Assembly (NCBI GenBank): GCA_030280995.1
Contig: JASXTE010000001.1
Location: 2,602,001-2,666,000, forward strand
Reading direction: 5' to 3'
Source of the DNA: Hemileia vastatrix
Lineage: Eukaryota > Basidiomycota > Pucciniomycetes > Pucciniales > Zaghouaniaceae
DNA: 64,000 nt
Notes under the pieces: generated by a model
The model's input: only the letters and a program-made list of their open reading frames with translations
What the model was told of the DNA's origin: nothing
The model's database searches: none
Translations under genes and position numbers: made by a program
Part shown: positions 1-9,732 of the stretch, piece after piece
Numbering within the stretch: the first letter of the stretch is position 1
Layout: every line of letters starts with the position of its first letter

Positions 1-1025
1 AAATTATATAAGTATTTTATTATATACAAGTGTTATATTAAGTTTATTGGTTATATAAATTTTTATATACATTTAAATTGAACATAATATAATATATTCT
101 ACAAATAATGGTGTATTTTTGTGTATTTAATAATTATAAATTTATATTTAATTAATTGAAAAATATATATTATAATTATAATTGTAAAATTGACTTATAA
201 TATATTTAAATTAATTATTTAAATTTATATATTAAATAACACCTTTCATATAATACTAAACAATAATTAATGACGCTTCTTTTGACCCTTAATTGTGTCA
301 GGAAAAACCAATTAATTAATTTATACTAAATTGAGATTAATTACATGTTTTGTTGCGTCAAAGTATTTTTTGTTTCACTTAAAATATCCTTAAATCAGAC
401 TGTACCATCTGTTTGGAATTATTTTTCTCATAGTTCCTATGTTTCAGTCTTGTTTAGTTATTCACTATTTTTTACTTACTGATTTGGGAATTAATGGCGG
501 GAAAATTGGATTCTTAATTGGGGTTTTAATTATTTGTTTCATATTTTTCTCTACATTGTTATGTTTCATTTACTCTTTGATATACTTGTTTTATTCTATT
601 CTAATTATTGTATTTACAAATATAGTGGCCCTTCAGAGGACCCATTGCCTATAAAAGGGCCTTGGATAATCCCCTGTAGCCTCATCACTTATTATACACT
701 CCACAAATTAAATACAATTTTATTACGTTTATATTTTTTTTATTAGTAATACAATTCTAATTAAAATTCTATATAACAATTTAAAGGTTGCTTTAAGTCT
801 GATAGTAATTAAAAGTGTTTGCCACGCAGAACCCTTACCTTAAATAATATTATTATTAATAAATCCTAAGTTTTTGTCATCTCTCAAGTTACTCGCCGTT
901 GTTTTCCTTTTAAATAAATTAAATATTCAATTATAGTTTATTTCTTTTATCTTTTCCCTTGTCCTCCTCCTTTTTTCCTCCTTTTCTCCTCTTTTCCTTA
1001 ACTTCTTCTAGACGACTGACCGACA
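1..1025 (+). repeat. Gypsy-1 5' LTR (left end missing)
   Basis: Direct repeat of 8034-9058. It ends ...GACTGACCGACA at 1025, fitting a TG...CA-type LTR. Short ORFs inside it (for example 439-654) recur identically in the 3' LTR and are chance ORFs. No clear tRNA primer-binding site could be assigned to the bases after 1025. Confidence 0.92.
650..656 (+). promoter_or_regulatory. LTR TATA box (TATAAAA), gypsy-1
   Basis: TATAAAA lies a few bases after a CTTCAGAGG motif. The same pair recurs in the 3' LTR (683-689 of the 8 kb block, i.e. 8683-8689), in gypsy-2 as TATATAA (12071-12077 and 20332-20338) and in gypsy-3 (35898-35904). Conservation of both motifs across diverged LTRs suggests the U3 core promoter, with the transcription start some 30 nt downstream. 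Confidence 0.6.
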
Positions 1026-1719
1026 ACTGGGGACCTTTCCAAACGACGACGACGATCGAGCCTGGCGACGAACGACAAAATGCACGGACCACCTAGCAAA
1101 AAACAGAACTTTTGCCGCGACTGTGTTTTGAACTTGGGTTCAATTTCTTAGGTTTATATTATATTAATTCTTATATTATTTTGAAGTGATTTTTCGATCA
1201 CTATAGTAAGTTCACCTTTGCACCTCTCACTCATATTACTATATTTTTACTGCAATAACAGTGATTGTGGCTTAATTGCTGATTCACTGAGTGTAAGTGT
1301 TCAATTATTAAAATTTTTTTTTCCTAGTTGACCATTATAGAGTGTTAAATCCTCTTAGTCCTAGAAGAATTGACATTTTTTATTAATACAAATTGAATTA
1401 TTAATTTAATTTTTTTTATATTATTAATTATTGTTAATTTTGGTTGACTTAAAAGTACTTTGTGCTTAGTCCCAAATATATTGCCATATTTAATATTGGT
1501 AATTAATTGGTTTAATTAACTTGATTGTTTATTCCCAATTTAACCTTGCAATCCATTTCTTTTTAAAAGTTAATTTTTTATAATTATTACTTTATATTGA
1601 AAAATTTTTTTCTATAATTTAATTAATAAAATTTTTTTTTATTATTTTGAGCAATTATTAACTAACTTTTATTATTTTTTTTAAAAAAATAAGAAGTAAA
1701 TTAAATTCTTCCCACTAGT
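1026..1719 (+). other. Gypsy-1 untranslated leader with conserved hairpins and a candidate 5' UTR intron
   Basis: AT-rich leader between LTR and first gag ATG. Features shared with the gypsy-2 leader: a small hairpin AGTGAT-6nt-ATCACT (1185-1202); a second segment with CAGTG/CACTG arms (1259-1289); and consensus donors GTAAGT at 1206 and 1293. A CCCACTAG acceptor-like end stands directly before the ATG at 1720. Repeats of the type GTTGAC...TTAGTCC occur at about 1324-1366 and 1439-1475. The arrangement suggests that much of the leader could be removed by splicing; this is inference. Confidence 0.45.
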
Positions 1720-3261
1720 ATGTCCAACAATTTGGCTGACAAAATGGATAACATGCAAGTGGATGAAATTGAAATTGACTATGATGCTGACACTGTAAGT
1801 TCTTCTAAAGTTGGACATAAAAAATCTTATGCTAACACAAAGAATTCACATACTGCAGGATGTGGAAATGACAGGAAATGTAAACAAACCAAACCCCCTT
1901 CCCCCAGTACCACAGAAGGAAGTAAAGCCTCTAGTGCCTCAAGAAGGTCTTCCAAAAGGCTTCAAAATAAAAAAGCTTCCTCTGCCACAACAAATCAGCA
2001 ACCTATCCAGTCATATAAAAGAGTTGAAGACAGAAAATATGACGTACAAAGCAAAGGTAGACACCTTGTGGGATCAGGTTCAAGAACTCAGGAACCAGAT
2101 TCAGGCCCAGGCCCCTCCTCAGTTGCCTCCAAATCAGCCTCAGTTTCAGGCTCAACCTTCACAGCCACCCAGCTCAACCATCCAAAATCCAAATACTATG
2201 GAAGTAGAGCAATGGAAATGGGATTATCTAATGAGTCACTACCAACAGAATGTGCAACACCCTCCTCATCATCAGCTTGGCCCATCCAGAACACCCAATT
2301 TCCATCCACCTCCTCATCCCTACCAACAAGGCAGGAGAAAGAAGGCCCAAGCACAATCCCAAACCCAGTCCCAGGGGAAGTTTCCTCCTCTTCCATGGTA
2401 AGTAATTTGGTTGATAGTCACTTGGGTATGTTTTCTAATAAATCTTCTTCTGCAGGTAATATTATTGAACATGGTGAAAGAACAGTTAAACCTGTTAAAA
2501 GACAGCTTCCTGTAACTAGTAGCCCTACTGATGTAATTATCAAATTGTCATTTGATGAACCTTTACATTTAACTTCTACATCTTTAATTAACCCTTCTCT
2601 TGCAATTAAAAATGATTCTGTTCCCCCTGAAATCTATACCTTAATTGAAAAAACTTCTAAGGAAATATTGAAAGATACCCTTGATTTTAATGTTGTGAAA
2701 GAAAAACATGTGAGAGATGTCTTAATCCATGAAAATGATAGATTAAATAATTTACACTTGCAATGTAAAGTGAGTTCTTCTGTAAAAGATACAGCTTATT
2801 TAAAAATCAAAGAAACCTTGAATATTGTTCTTAGTCAACAAAAACAAATAAGAAGTGACCATAGAGCTATCTCAGATAGAAATATCAGTCTACATAAGAC
2901 CTTGAGTGAATTGAAACCCCTTATTGAAGAAAATTATTCATTCAAAAATGAAATAAAATCTCTGCAAAATGAGTTTAAAAAGCTAAAAAATGATTTCCAT
3001 GCACTAAGTACCAAACACTCAGTTTCTGAGGACAGAAATGTTCTATCTCTTGCAAAGGTAAATGACCAGATGTCTGAAATTCCAAGAATAAGAAACTATG
3101 TGTCTGACCTGCAGGAAAAGTTCTCAACCTTAACCATCAATAATGAATTAAATGAGATTTCTGTCAATAAGCTGCATAAAAATAAAGGGAAAAACCTGAG
3201 CAAAGTTCATCCTTTCTTCCTCATATTTAAACCATTAAACAAACTGACAATGAGTCTGTAA
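1720..3261 (+). CDS. Gypsy-1 gag leader ORF (513 codons unspliced), containing an overlapping spliced ORF
   Basis: The unspliced frame runs 1720-3261. Its N-terminus (VDEIEIDYDADT) and its C-terminal half from the ATG at 2395, rich in predicted coiled coil, match gypsy-2. Between them a 64-nt intron (donor GTAAGT at 1795, acceptor CAG ending 1858) would join 25 codons to a different frame that is open to a TAA at 2399-2401, giving a 205-residue product. That overlapping frame contains a coiled-coil-like segment (NLSSHIKELKTENM), a Pro/Gln-rich stretch and the tail KFPPLPW. It is more conserved between copies than the unspliced frame. The ATG at 2395 overlaps the TGGTAA that ends the alternative frame. 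The unspliced frame stops at 3259-3261; the continuation into gag-pol lies in the -1 frame from about 3231, whereas gypsy-2 reads through in one frame. A point indel is the simplest reason. The exact gag architecture is uncertain. Confidence 0.7.
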   Translation: MSNNLADKMDNMQVDEIEIDYDADTVSSSKVGHKKSYANTKNSHTAGCGNDRKCKQTKPPSPSTTEGSKASSASRRSSKRLQNKKASSATTNQQPIQSYKRVEDRKYDVQSKGRHLVGSGSRTQEPDSGPGPSSVASKSASVSGSTFTATQLNHPKSKYYGSRAMEMGLSNESLPTECATPSSSSAWPIQNTQFPSTSSSLPTRQEKEGPSTIPNPVPGEVSSSSMVSNLVDSHLGMFSNKSSSAGNIIEHGERTVKPVKRQLPVTSSPTDVIIKLSFDEPLHLTSTSLINPSLAIKNDSVPPEIYTLIEKTSKEILKDTLDFNVVKEKHVRDVLIHENDRLNNLHLQCKVSSSVKDTAYLKIKETLNIVLSQQKQIRSDHRAISDRNISLHKTLSELKPLIEENYSFKNEIKSLQNEFKKLKNDFHALSTKHSVSEDRNVLSLAKVNDQMSEIPRIRNYVSDLQEKFSTLTINNELNEISVNKLHKNKGKNLSKVHPFFLIFKPLNKLTMSL

Positions 3262-3365
3262 AATCTTTTGCTACTAGCAAAAAATCTTGTGATGGTCATG
3301 CACCAGCTGTTTCTGTAAATAATAAAATTTCTGAACACCTGGCTAAACTTCAGGAATTATTAATA

Positions 3366-6300
3366 ATGAATAATTCAAACCAAAAAGTGGACCATCCCAG
3401 TAGTCAGAAGAATTGGCCTAAGTTAGACCAATATCCTACCTTTGATGGTGATTCTTCCTCTGATTTGCAACACTTTATCCAAAGAATTGATAATTTAAAG
3501 AGATCTTATAAACTACCTGATGAGGAAATTGTTTCTAAGCTAATTTCTTTATTTTCCAATGTAGCCTTGATGTGGTATGAATCTGTTCTTTTAGATAACA
3601 ATCATTATACATGGAATGATTGGAAATCCTTGATTGAGAATCAGATTGGTGGTTCAAAATTCAGATTAACTCAACAAAGACTGTATGAGAATACTAGATA
3701 TGTATCCTCCTCTGTTGAAAAGCCCATTGTTTTTCTGATGAAAATAACTAAAATTCTTAGAGCAATTGATCCAAAGATGGATTATGATATTTGGAGAGAT
3801 AAAATCTTGTATAAATTACCAAATTCTCTTAGGGATTTGATTTTGGCTAGAACTGAACATGTAAGGGAAAATTCTTCTTTCATTAATATCTGTAATGAAG
3901 TACTGCTCAACCATAGATATGAACCAAAGAATTACCTTGGTAAATCTTATAATGATCAGAATAAACCTTCTACAAAGCTCCCAGAAAAATCTGGTAAACC
4001 CTCTGCCCCAATTGCACCTAAAAAATATGCAACAAATACTTGTTATAAGTGTAACAAACCGTGGCAGAAGGGTCATGTTTGTGACAAGAAAATTCATCTT
4101 GTTGAACAAAATGAAGACACTGATGAAGTTGAACTTGATGTCAATAATTCTTCCAGTGACTGTGAAAGTAATATATCCTATGAAAATGAATCTGTTAAAG
4201 ATGTTTTAATGTTGGAACATGATGTCCATTATTTAAATAATATATCTGAAGATTGTGTATTGAATTTATCTTCAGTAGAAAATGCTGAGATAATTAAAGA
4301 TATTACTAACAATTCTATTCCTATATCCCCTTTAAAGGCACCTGTTATCATTAATGGTAAAAATGTTGATGTAGTTCTTGATTCTGGTGCTGGAGGAAGT
4401 GTAGTATCTGAAAAAGCTTTGGCTTCAGTGGATAAGGAATATTTAAGTAAATTATTACCTATAACTTCTGAAAAATGGAGAGGGTATGGTTCTACCTTAT
4501 TTCCTATTGGCAAATACAAAACCTCTGTATTCTTCAAATATAATGGTGGTTTTTTCAGAGCTGTTTGTGAGTTCGTTGTCATGCAAAATGATAATTTAAG
4601 CAATTGGTTTATTATGGGAAATTATATTTTAACCATGTTTGGTGTGAAACTGGACCCAGCAAATAATTGCTTTACCTTAGGAATGAATGGGAAAAGGAAA
4701 TTCAAAATTTCCTATCCTAGAACTTCTGGGCATTTGTTGAAATCTTGTAACTCACTGATCCAGTGTAAAGGTAGAACAACAACTGAAATGGATGATTTAT
4801 TACATGAAATAAATACCGCTTCTTTTGGTGATCAGTTGGCTAGTGAACAAAAGGATTCTATTGTTGCCTCTATTACCTCTTTCTTTATGGCTTTTGCTCA
4901 TGGTTCTCATGTCTTGGGAATTGTTCAGGAAGAGATGAAAATTACCTTATCCTTTAATTTGAGTGATATTCCTCCTACCCTTAAGAAAAAACCATATCCT
5001 GCTTCTCCATCAAAAAGAAAAGATATTGATGATAATATTGAAACATTATTGAAAATGAATATCATTGAGAAAGTGGATGTCACCCCCAAATATTGTGTCA
5101 TCTCCCCAGTCTTGATTTCTTATGAAAAAGATAAAGCTAGATTATGTGGAGATTACAGAGCTTTAAATACTTATACTGTTGATGATATTTATCCTTTACC
5201 CAGAATTAATTCAATACATGCTACCCTGCAAGGTGCAAAATTTATTAGTTGTCTGGATGGTAATAAAGGTTATCATCAAGTTCCAGTTGAGAAAAATTCT
5301 CAAAAAATTTTGCTTATTGCTACTCATATGGGAATATATAAGTATGTTAGGATGCCATTTGGCCCTAAAAATGCTCCTTCAGTTTTCCAGAAAGTCATGG
5401 ATAACACTTTCCATCAAGAAATTATTGAAGGTTGGCTCATGCTTTATATTGATGATATTATTGTTTTTTCTAAAACTTTTGATGAACATATGATTCACTT
5501 GAATAGAGTTTTCCAAAAAATGGATGAAATCAATATGACCTTATCTTTAAAAAAGTGTAAATTTGGTTTTCAATCTTTGAAAGTCCTTGGCCATGTTGTG
5601 TCAGGCTTACAAATTTGTGTAGACCATAATAAAGTTGCTGCCATTCAAAATGTGAAAGCACCAACTTCTGTAAGAGAAATCCAAAGTTTTTTGGGGATGT
5701 GTGGCTATTATAGACAATATATTAAAAATTATCAGGTCATAGCCTTGCCTCTTACAAAACTGACCAGAAAAGATGTTGCTTTTCTCTGGAATAATGACTG
5801 TCAAAAAGCTTTTGATACATTGAAAAGTTGCTTAATGATAGCCCCTATATTGGCTCTTCCAGATTTTAACAAGCCATTTGTCCTTTATACAGATGCGAGC
5901 TTTATTGGTCTGGGTGCTGCCCTTCACCAAAAGCAAATTATTAATGATAAATCCTCAGAGGTTGTAATTTGTTATATTTCAAGAACCTTAAGAAATAGTG
6001 AATTGAAATATGGTGCCACTCAATTGGAGTGCTTAGCAGTTGTTTGGGCTCTTGAGAAACTTCATTACTATTTGGATGACCAAAAATTTGAGTTGGTAAC
6101 TGACTGTAGTGCTGTGAAGTCTCTCTTAAACCTAAAGACACCTAACAGACATATGTTCAGGTGGCAACTTGCTGTTCAAGAATACAGAGGAAGGATGACA
6201 ATTATTCATAGAGCTGGAAATTTTCACTCCAATGTTGATATGCTCTCCAGATTGCCTCTGCCAAATAATGACTCAAATCCTGCTTATGTACCTGAAGATG

Positions 6301-7886
6301 ATACTGTTCATATACATGGTATATTTATAGTTGATATGGAAGAGGAGTTATTACAGTTGATACTGGATTCATATGATAAAGATTTTGATTTAAATAAATT
6401 GGTTACTATCTTAAATGATCCTAAGAATGCTTCAATTCAAGCATTAATAAAAACTCTTCCTGCAAAGTACCAAAATACTTTAAATAAAGGAAAGTTCTCT
6501 ATTGAAGATGGTTATATATATTATAGAAGGAAGCTTACCAATGTAATTGTTATTCCTCCTTCAATGAAAGAAACTATCCTCAAACTTTGTCATGATGACA
6601 TATTAGCTGGTCATTTTGATCTTGAAAAAACATTGATTAGAATCAAAAACACTGCATGGTGGGCTAATATGTCTGAAGACACAAAATTATATGTTGAATC
6701 TTGTGATTCCTGCCAAAAATCTAAAAGGTTAACAGGTAAGAGAGCAGGGTTATTACAACATATTGAAGCACCTAGTGCTCCCTGGAAAATCATTAATATG
6801 GATTTTGTCACTGGTCTTCCTGTTTCAGGTAAAGACAGCTTTAACTCTTGTTGGGTAATAGTAGATAGATTCACAAAAATGTGCAAATATATTCCAACCC
6901 ACAAAGATGTATCCACCAAAGAATTAGCTTTCTTATGGTGGTCTTACATGTTTAATATTATTGGTTTTCCAAAAGCCATTATCTCTGATTGGGATCCAAA
7001 ATTCACTTCTGAGTTTTGGACCTCTTTGATGGATATTTGTGGCTGTGAGTTAAAATTGTCTACAGCTCACCATCCTCAAACTGATGGTCTAGCTGAAAGA
7101 ATGATTCAAACTCTGGAAGATATGATCAGAAGGTATTGTGCCTTTGGTTTAGAATATAAGGACAATGACAGATTTACTCATGATTGGGTCACTCTTTTGC
7201 CTGGTCTTGAATTTGCATATAATAGCACTGTTCATTCTGTCACTGAGAAAAAGCCTTTTGAGCTTTGGTTAGGTTATGTCCCAAACACTCCTGCTCAGAT
7301 TCTCAATAATAAATTACCTAAGTTGGAACTACACCCTGGTGTAAAATCTTTTATGCAAATGCAACAGCTATGCAGAAAACATGCTCAGAGTTGTATTGAT
7401 AAAGCATTTGAATATGAAAAGAAAAGATGGGATAAATCCCATAAAGAATACACATTTAACAAGGGTGATGAAGTGTTGATCTCTACTGTCCATTTCAATT
7501 TACAAGGTAACCACAAATTAAAAGATCCTTTTGTAGGACCATTTGTTGTTAAAAGAATGGTTGGTGATAATGCAGTAGAAGTTGTATTGTATTCTCCATA
7601 TGATAGGAAACATCCTGTCTTTCCCATTTCTTTTCTTAAGCCTTATACTTCCAACAGTGACTTATTTCCAAAAAGAAGAGGAAGACCTAAGAAGAACCCT
7701 CAGGAAGTCACAGAAACTGCAGAAATTGATAAAATTCTCAATGATAGAATTATCACTTCTGAAAGAGGTACTGAATATTTATTGAGATATAAGAACAAAT
7801 CATCTGAACATGATGCATGGATACCTGGCAAGGAAATTTCAAATCTGCCTACTCTGTTGAAAAAATACAAAAAGAAAAAATCTTAG
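3366..7886 (+). CDS. Gypsy-1 Gag-Pol polyprotein (protease, RT, RNase H, integrase, AT-hook, chromodomain)
   Basis: An open frame of 1506 codons; the same frame is open back to about 3231. In order: retrotransposon Gag core (FDGDSSSD...); zinc knuckle CYKCNKPWQKGHVC (CX2CX7HXC, a variant seen in chromoviruses); aspartic protease DSGAGG at residue ~339; reverse transcriptase with YIDD at ~694-697; RNase H (YTDASF, ECLAVVWALE, TDCSAV); integrase zinc finger (H...H...CDSCQ) and DDE core (MDFVTGLP; the second Asp in [16 protein letters not shown]); a GPF-type C-terminal module; a basic AT-hook-like RRGRPKK at ~1437; and a chromodomain-like end (EYLLRYKNKSSEHDAWIPG) at ~1453-1501. The integrase has SDWDPKF where both other copies have SDRDPKF (codon 6990-6992), possibly damaging. 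The family copies itself through an RNA intermediate. The chromodomain in relatives guides integration to marked chromatin. Confidence 0.95.
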   Translation: MNNSNQKVDHPSSQKNWPKLDQYPTFDGDSSSDLQHFIQRIDNLKRSYKLPDEEIVSKLISLFSNVALMWYESVLLDNNHYTWNDWKSLIENQIGGSKFRLTQQRLYENTRYVSSSVEKPIVFLMKITKILRAIDPKMDYDIWRDKILYKLPNSLRDLILARTEHVRENSSFINICNEVLLNHRYEPKNYLGKSYNDQNKPSTKLPEKSGKPSAPIAPKKYATNTCYKCNKPWQKGHVCDKKIHLVEQNEDTDEVELDVNNSSSDCESNISYENESVKDVLMLEHDVHYLNNISEDCVLNLSSVENAEIIKDITNNSIPISPLKAPVIINGKNVDVVLDSGAGGSVVSEKALASVDKEYLSKLLPITSEKWRGYGSTLFPIGKYKTSVFFKYNGGFFRAVCEFVVMQNDNLSNWFIMGNYILTMFGVKLDPANNCFTLGMNGKRKFKISYPRTSGHLLKSCNSLIQCKGRTTTEMDDLLHEINTASFGDQLASEQKDSIVASITSFFMAFAHGSHVLGIVQEEMKITLSFNLSDIPPTLKKKPYPASPSKRKDIDDNIETLLKMNIIEKVDVTPKYCVISPVLISYEKDKARLCGDYRALNTYTVDDIYPLPRINSIHATLQGAKFISCLDGNKGYHQVPVEKNSQKILLIATHMGIYKYVRMPFGPKNAPSVFQKVMDNTFHQEIIEGWLMLYIDDIIVFSKTFDEHMIHLNRVFQKMDEINMTLSLKKCKFGFQSLKVLGHVVSGLQICVDHNKVAAIQNVKAPTSVREIQSFLGMCGYYRQYIKNYQVIALPLTKLTRKDVAFLWNNDCQKAFDTLKSCLMIAPILALPDFNKPFVLYTDASFIGLGAALHQKQIINDKSSEVVICYISRTLRNSELKYGATQLECLAVVWALEKLHYYLDDQKFELVTDCSAVKSLLNLKTPNRHMFRWQLAVQEYRGRMTIIHRAGNFHSNVDMLSRLPLPNNDSNPAYVPEDDTVHIHGIFIVDMEEELLQLILDSYDKDFDLNKLVTILNDPKNASIQALIKTLPAKYQNTLNKGKFSIEDGYIYYRRKLTNVIVIPPSMKETILKLCHDDILAGHFDLEKTLIRIKNTAWWANMSEDTKLYVESCDSCQKSKRLTGKRAGLLQHIEAPSAPWKIINMDFVTGLPVSGKDSFNSCWVIVDRFTKMCKYIPTHKDVSTKELAFLWWSYMFNIIGFPKAIISDWDPKFTSEFWTSLMDICGCELKLSTAHHPQTDGLAERMIQTLEDMIRRYCAFGLEYKDNDRFTHDWVTLLPGLEFAYNSTVHSVTEKKPFELWLGYVPNTPAQILNNKLPKLELHPGVKSFMQMQQLCRKHAQSCIDKAFEYEKKRWDKSHKEYTFNKGDEVLISTVHFNLQGNHKLKDPFVGPFVVKRMVGDNAVEVVLYSPYDRKHPVFPISFLKPYTSNSDLFPKRRGRPKKNPQEVTETAEIDKILNDRIITSERGTEYLLRYKNKSSEHDAWIPGKEISNLPTLLKKYKKKKS

Positions 7887-7921
7887 CATTTTTTTTTATT
7901 GTTTTTTTTAGAGTGAGGGAG

Positions 7922-9058
7922 TGTCAGCCAGGCTATTCCAGGAGTCCAGTAAATGATATGTAACTTATAAAACCTGAAAGAGTGGGTAAGAATTGTATTT
8001 AATGAATATAAATTAATATTTTATTGCATAATAAAATTATATAAGTATTTTATTATATACAAGTGTTATATTAATTTTATTGGTTATATAAATTTTTATA
8101 TACATTTAAATTGAACATAATATAATATATTCTACAAATAATGGCGCATTTTTATGTATTTAATAATTATAAATTTATATTTAATTAATTGAAAAATATA
8201 TATTATAATTATAAGTGTAAAATTGACTTATAATATATTTAAATTAATTATTTAAATTTATATATTAAATAACACCTTTCATATAATACTAAACAATAAT
8301 TAATGACACTTCTTTTGACCCTTAATTGTGTCAGGAAAAACCAATTAATTAATTTATACTAAATTGAGATTAATTACATGTTTTGTTGCGTCAAAGTATT
8401 TTTTGTTTCACTTAAAATATCCTTAAATCAGACTGTACCATCTTTTTGGAATTATTTTTCTCATAGTTCCTATGTTTCAGTCTTGTTTAGTTATTCACTA
8501 TTTTTTACTTACTGATTTGGGAATTAATGGCGGGAAAATTGGATTCTTAATTGGGGTTTTAATTATTTGTTTCATATTTTTCTCTACATTGTTATGTTTC
8601 ATTTACTCTTTGATATACTTGTTTTATTCTATTCTAATTATTGTATTTACAAATATAGTGGCGCTTCAGAGGACCCATTGCCTATAAAAGGGCCTTGGAT
8701 AATCCCCTGTAGCCTCATCACTTATTATACACTCCACAAATTAAATACAATTTTATTACGTTTATATTTTTTTTATTAGTAATACAATTCTAATTAAAAT
8801 TCTATATAACAATTTAAAGGTTGCTTTAAGTCTGATAGTAATTAAAAGTGTTTGCCGCGCAGAACCCTTACCTTAAATAATATTATTATTAATAAATCCT
8901 AAGTTTTTGTCATCTCTCAAGTTACTTGCTGTTGTTTTCCTTTTAAATAAATTAAATATTCTATTATAGTTTATTTCTTTTATCTTTTCCCTTGTCCTCC
9001 TCCTTTTTTCCTCCTTTTCTCCTCTTTTCCTTACCTTCTTCTAGACGACTGACCGACA
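7922..9058 (+). repeat. Gypsy-1 3' LTR (1137 bp)
   Basis: Starts TGTCAGCC right after the polypurine tract at about 7911-7921 and ends CCGACA at 9058. It is nearly identical to the 5' copy with a handful of substitutions, so insertion was fairly recent. TATA box at 8683-8689. Confidence 0.93.
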
Positions 9059-9732
9059 AAAGCTGTACTACATCATTTTTTCATAATTTAGTAGCCAAGA
9101 CTGATATCTGGTAGTATAGAATAGATAAAAAATTCAAAGTAAAAGGATGATAGCACCTGTGATTAGAGCTTCCCATGGCTTTTTAGCTGAAAATGTTCCA
9201 CTACCATCAAATACCACGGGAAATCTAGGGGTGAACTGCTAGCGATTCTCTCTCCTGAACTTTAGAGTGTCACTTCATTATTGCAGGTTTATGAATACTT
9301 TATAAAAATAAGTAAATTATAGTTATATTTACATTTATTCTCAGATTGGTCCAAAAATGAACCTCAATTGATCTCAAGTTATTCATAAGTTGATCAACTA
9401 TAACCATAATTTTATCCTTCATTGAGCACGAATTGAGCACATATTGATCCAACATAAGCTTTTGAATATCCAATATGATTATCAATTTAGAGAATGAAAT
9501 TATTCCTTAAAATACCTAAGCATTACTTTTCATCCAAAAGATAATCCATAAAATTGTGAAAGTAAATTTAATTTACAGTAATGGTATCATTTACTACATA
9601 ATTGCAACAATAGATAAATTTAGAGATATTTTTGATCACAAATATTAATAACTATAGGGATTGAAATAACTAATGCCATTCCTATTTTCAAATTTTAAAA
9701 AGAATATAGTAAATTCTTACTTCAAATCTATA
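9059..9732. other. Stretch without a recognised gene
   Basis: AT-rich DNA between gypsy-1 and Harbinger-A. Around 9205-9240 it holds, on the reverse strand, a segment like GCTAGCAGTTCACCCC that recurs near 27890 and 61085. This suggests the end of a dispersed repeat. No coding signal seen. Confidence 0.5.

Larger units (their letters stand above)
1..9058 (+). mobile_element. Gypsy-1: Ty3/gypsy chromovirus-type LTR retrotransposon, 5' end cut by the window
   Basis: A nearly complete LTR element. The sequence from base 1 to 1025 repeats at about 8034-9058 with only scattered differences. The 3' LTR begins TGTCAGCC at 7922 directly after a purine-rich tract (GAGTGAGGGAG), so roughly 110 bp of the 5' LTR lies upstream of the window. 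Order: 5' LTR, ~0.7-kb leader, gag leader ORFs, gag-protease-RT-RNase H-integrase-chromodomain frame, 3' LTR. The target duplication cannot be checked because the left flank is missing; the right flank begins AAGCT. It is the most intact of the three gypsy copies here: pol is open throughout, but the frame joining the gag leader to pol is shifted near 3230-3260. Whether it still moves is unknown. Confidence 0.93.

Noticed and set aside
439..654. 71-codon ORF in the gypsy-1 5' LTR, repeated at 8472-8687
   Set aside because: It lies in the LTR and is duplicated only because LTRs are; AT-rich hydrophobic composition, no family.
2398..2455. Second possible intron in gypsy gag (GTAAGT ... TTCTGCAG, also in gypsy-2)
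   Set aside because: The signals look good, but splicing leads to early stops from either upstream frame in both copies.
3226..3232. TTTAAAC, a classical -1 slippery heptamer, near the end of the gypsy-1 gag leader ORF
   Set aside because: It is not positioned in the zero frame of that ORF, and the -1 frame has a TAA at 3228-3230.
4229..4603. 124-codon minus-strand ORF opposite the gypsy-1 protease
   Set aside because: Shadow of the pol frame; the coding strand has clear protease motifs. Same for other antisense ORFs in the elements and in dynein.
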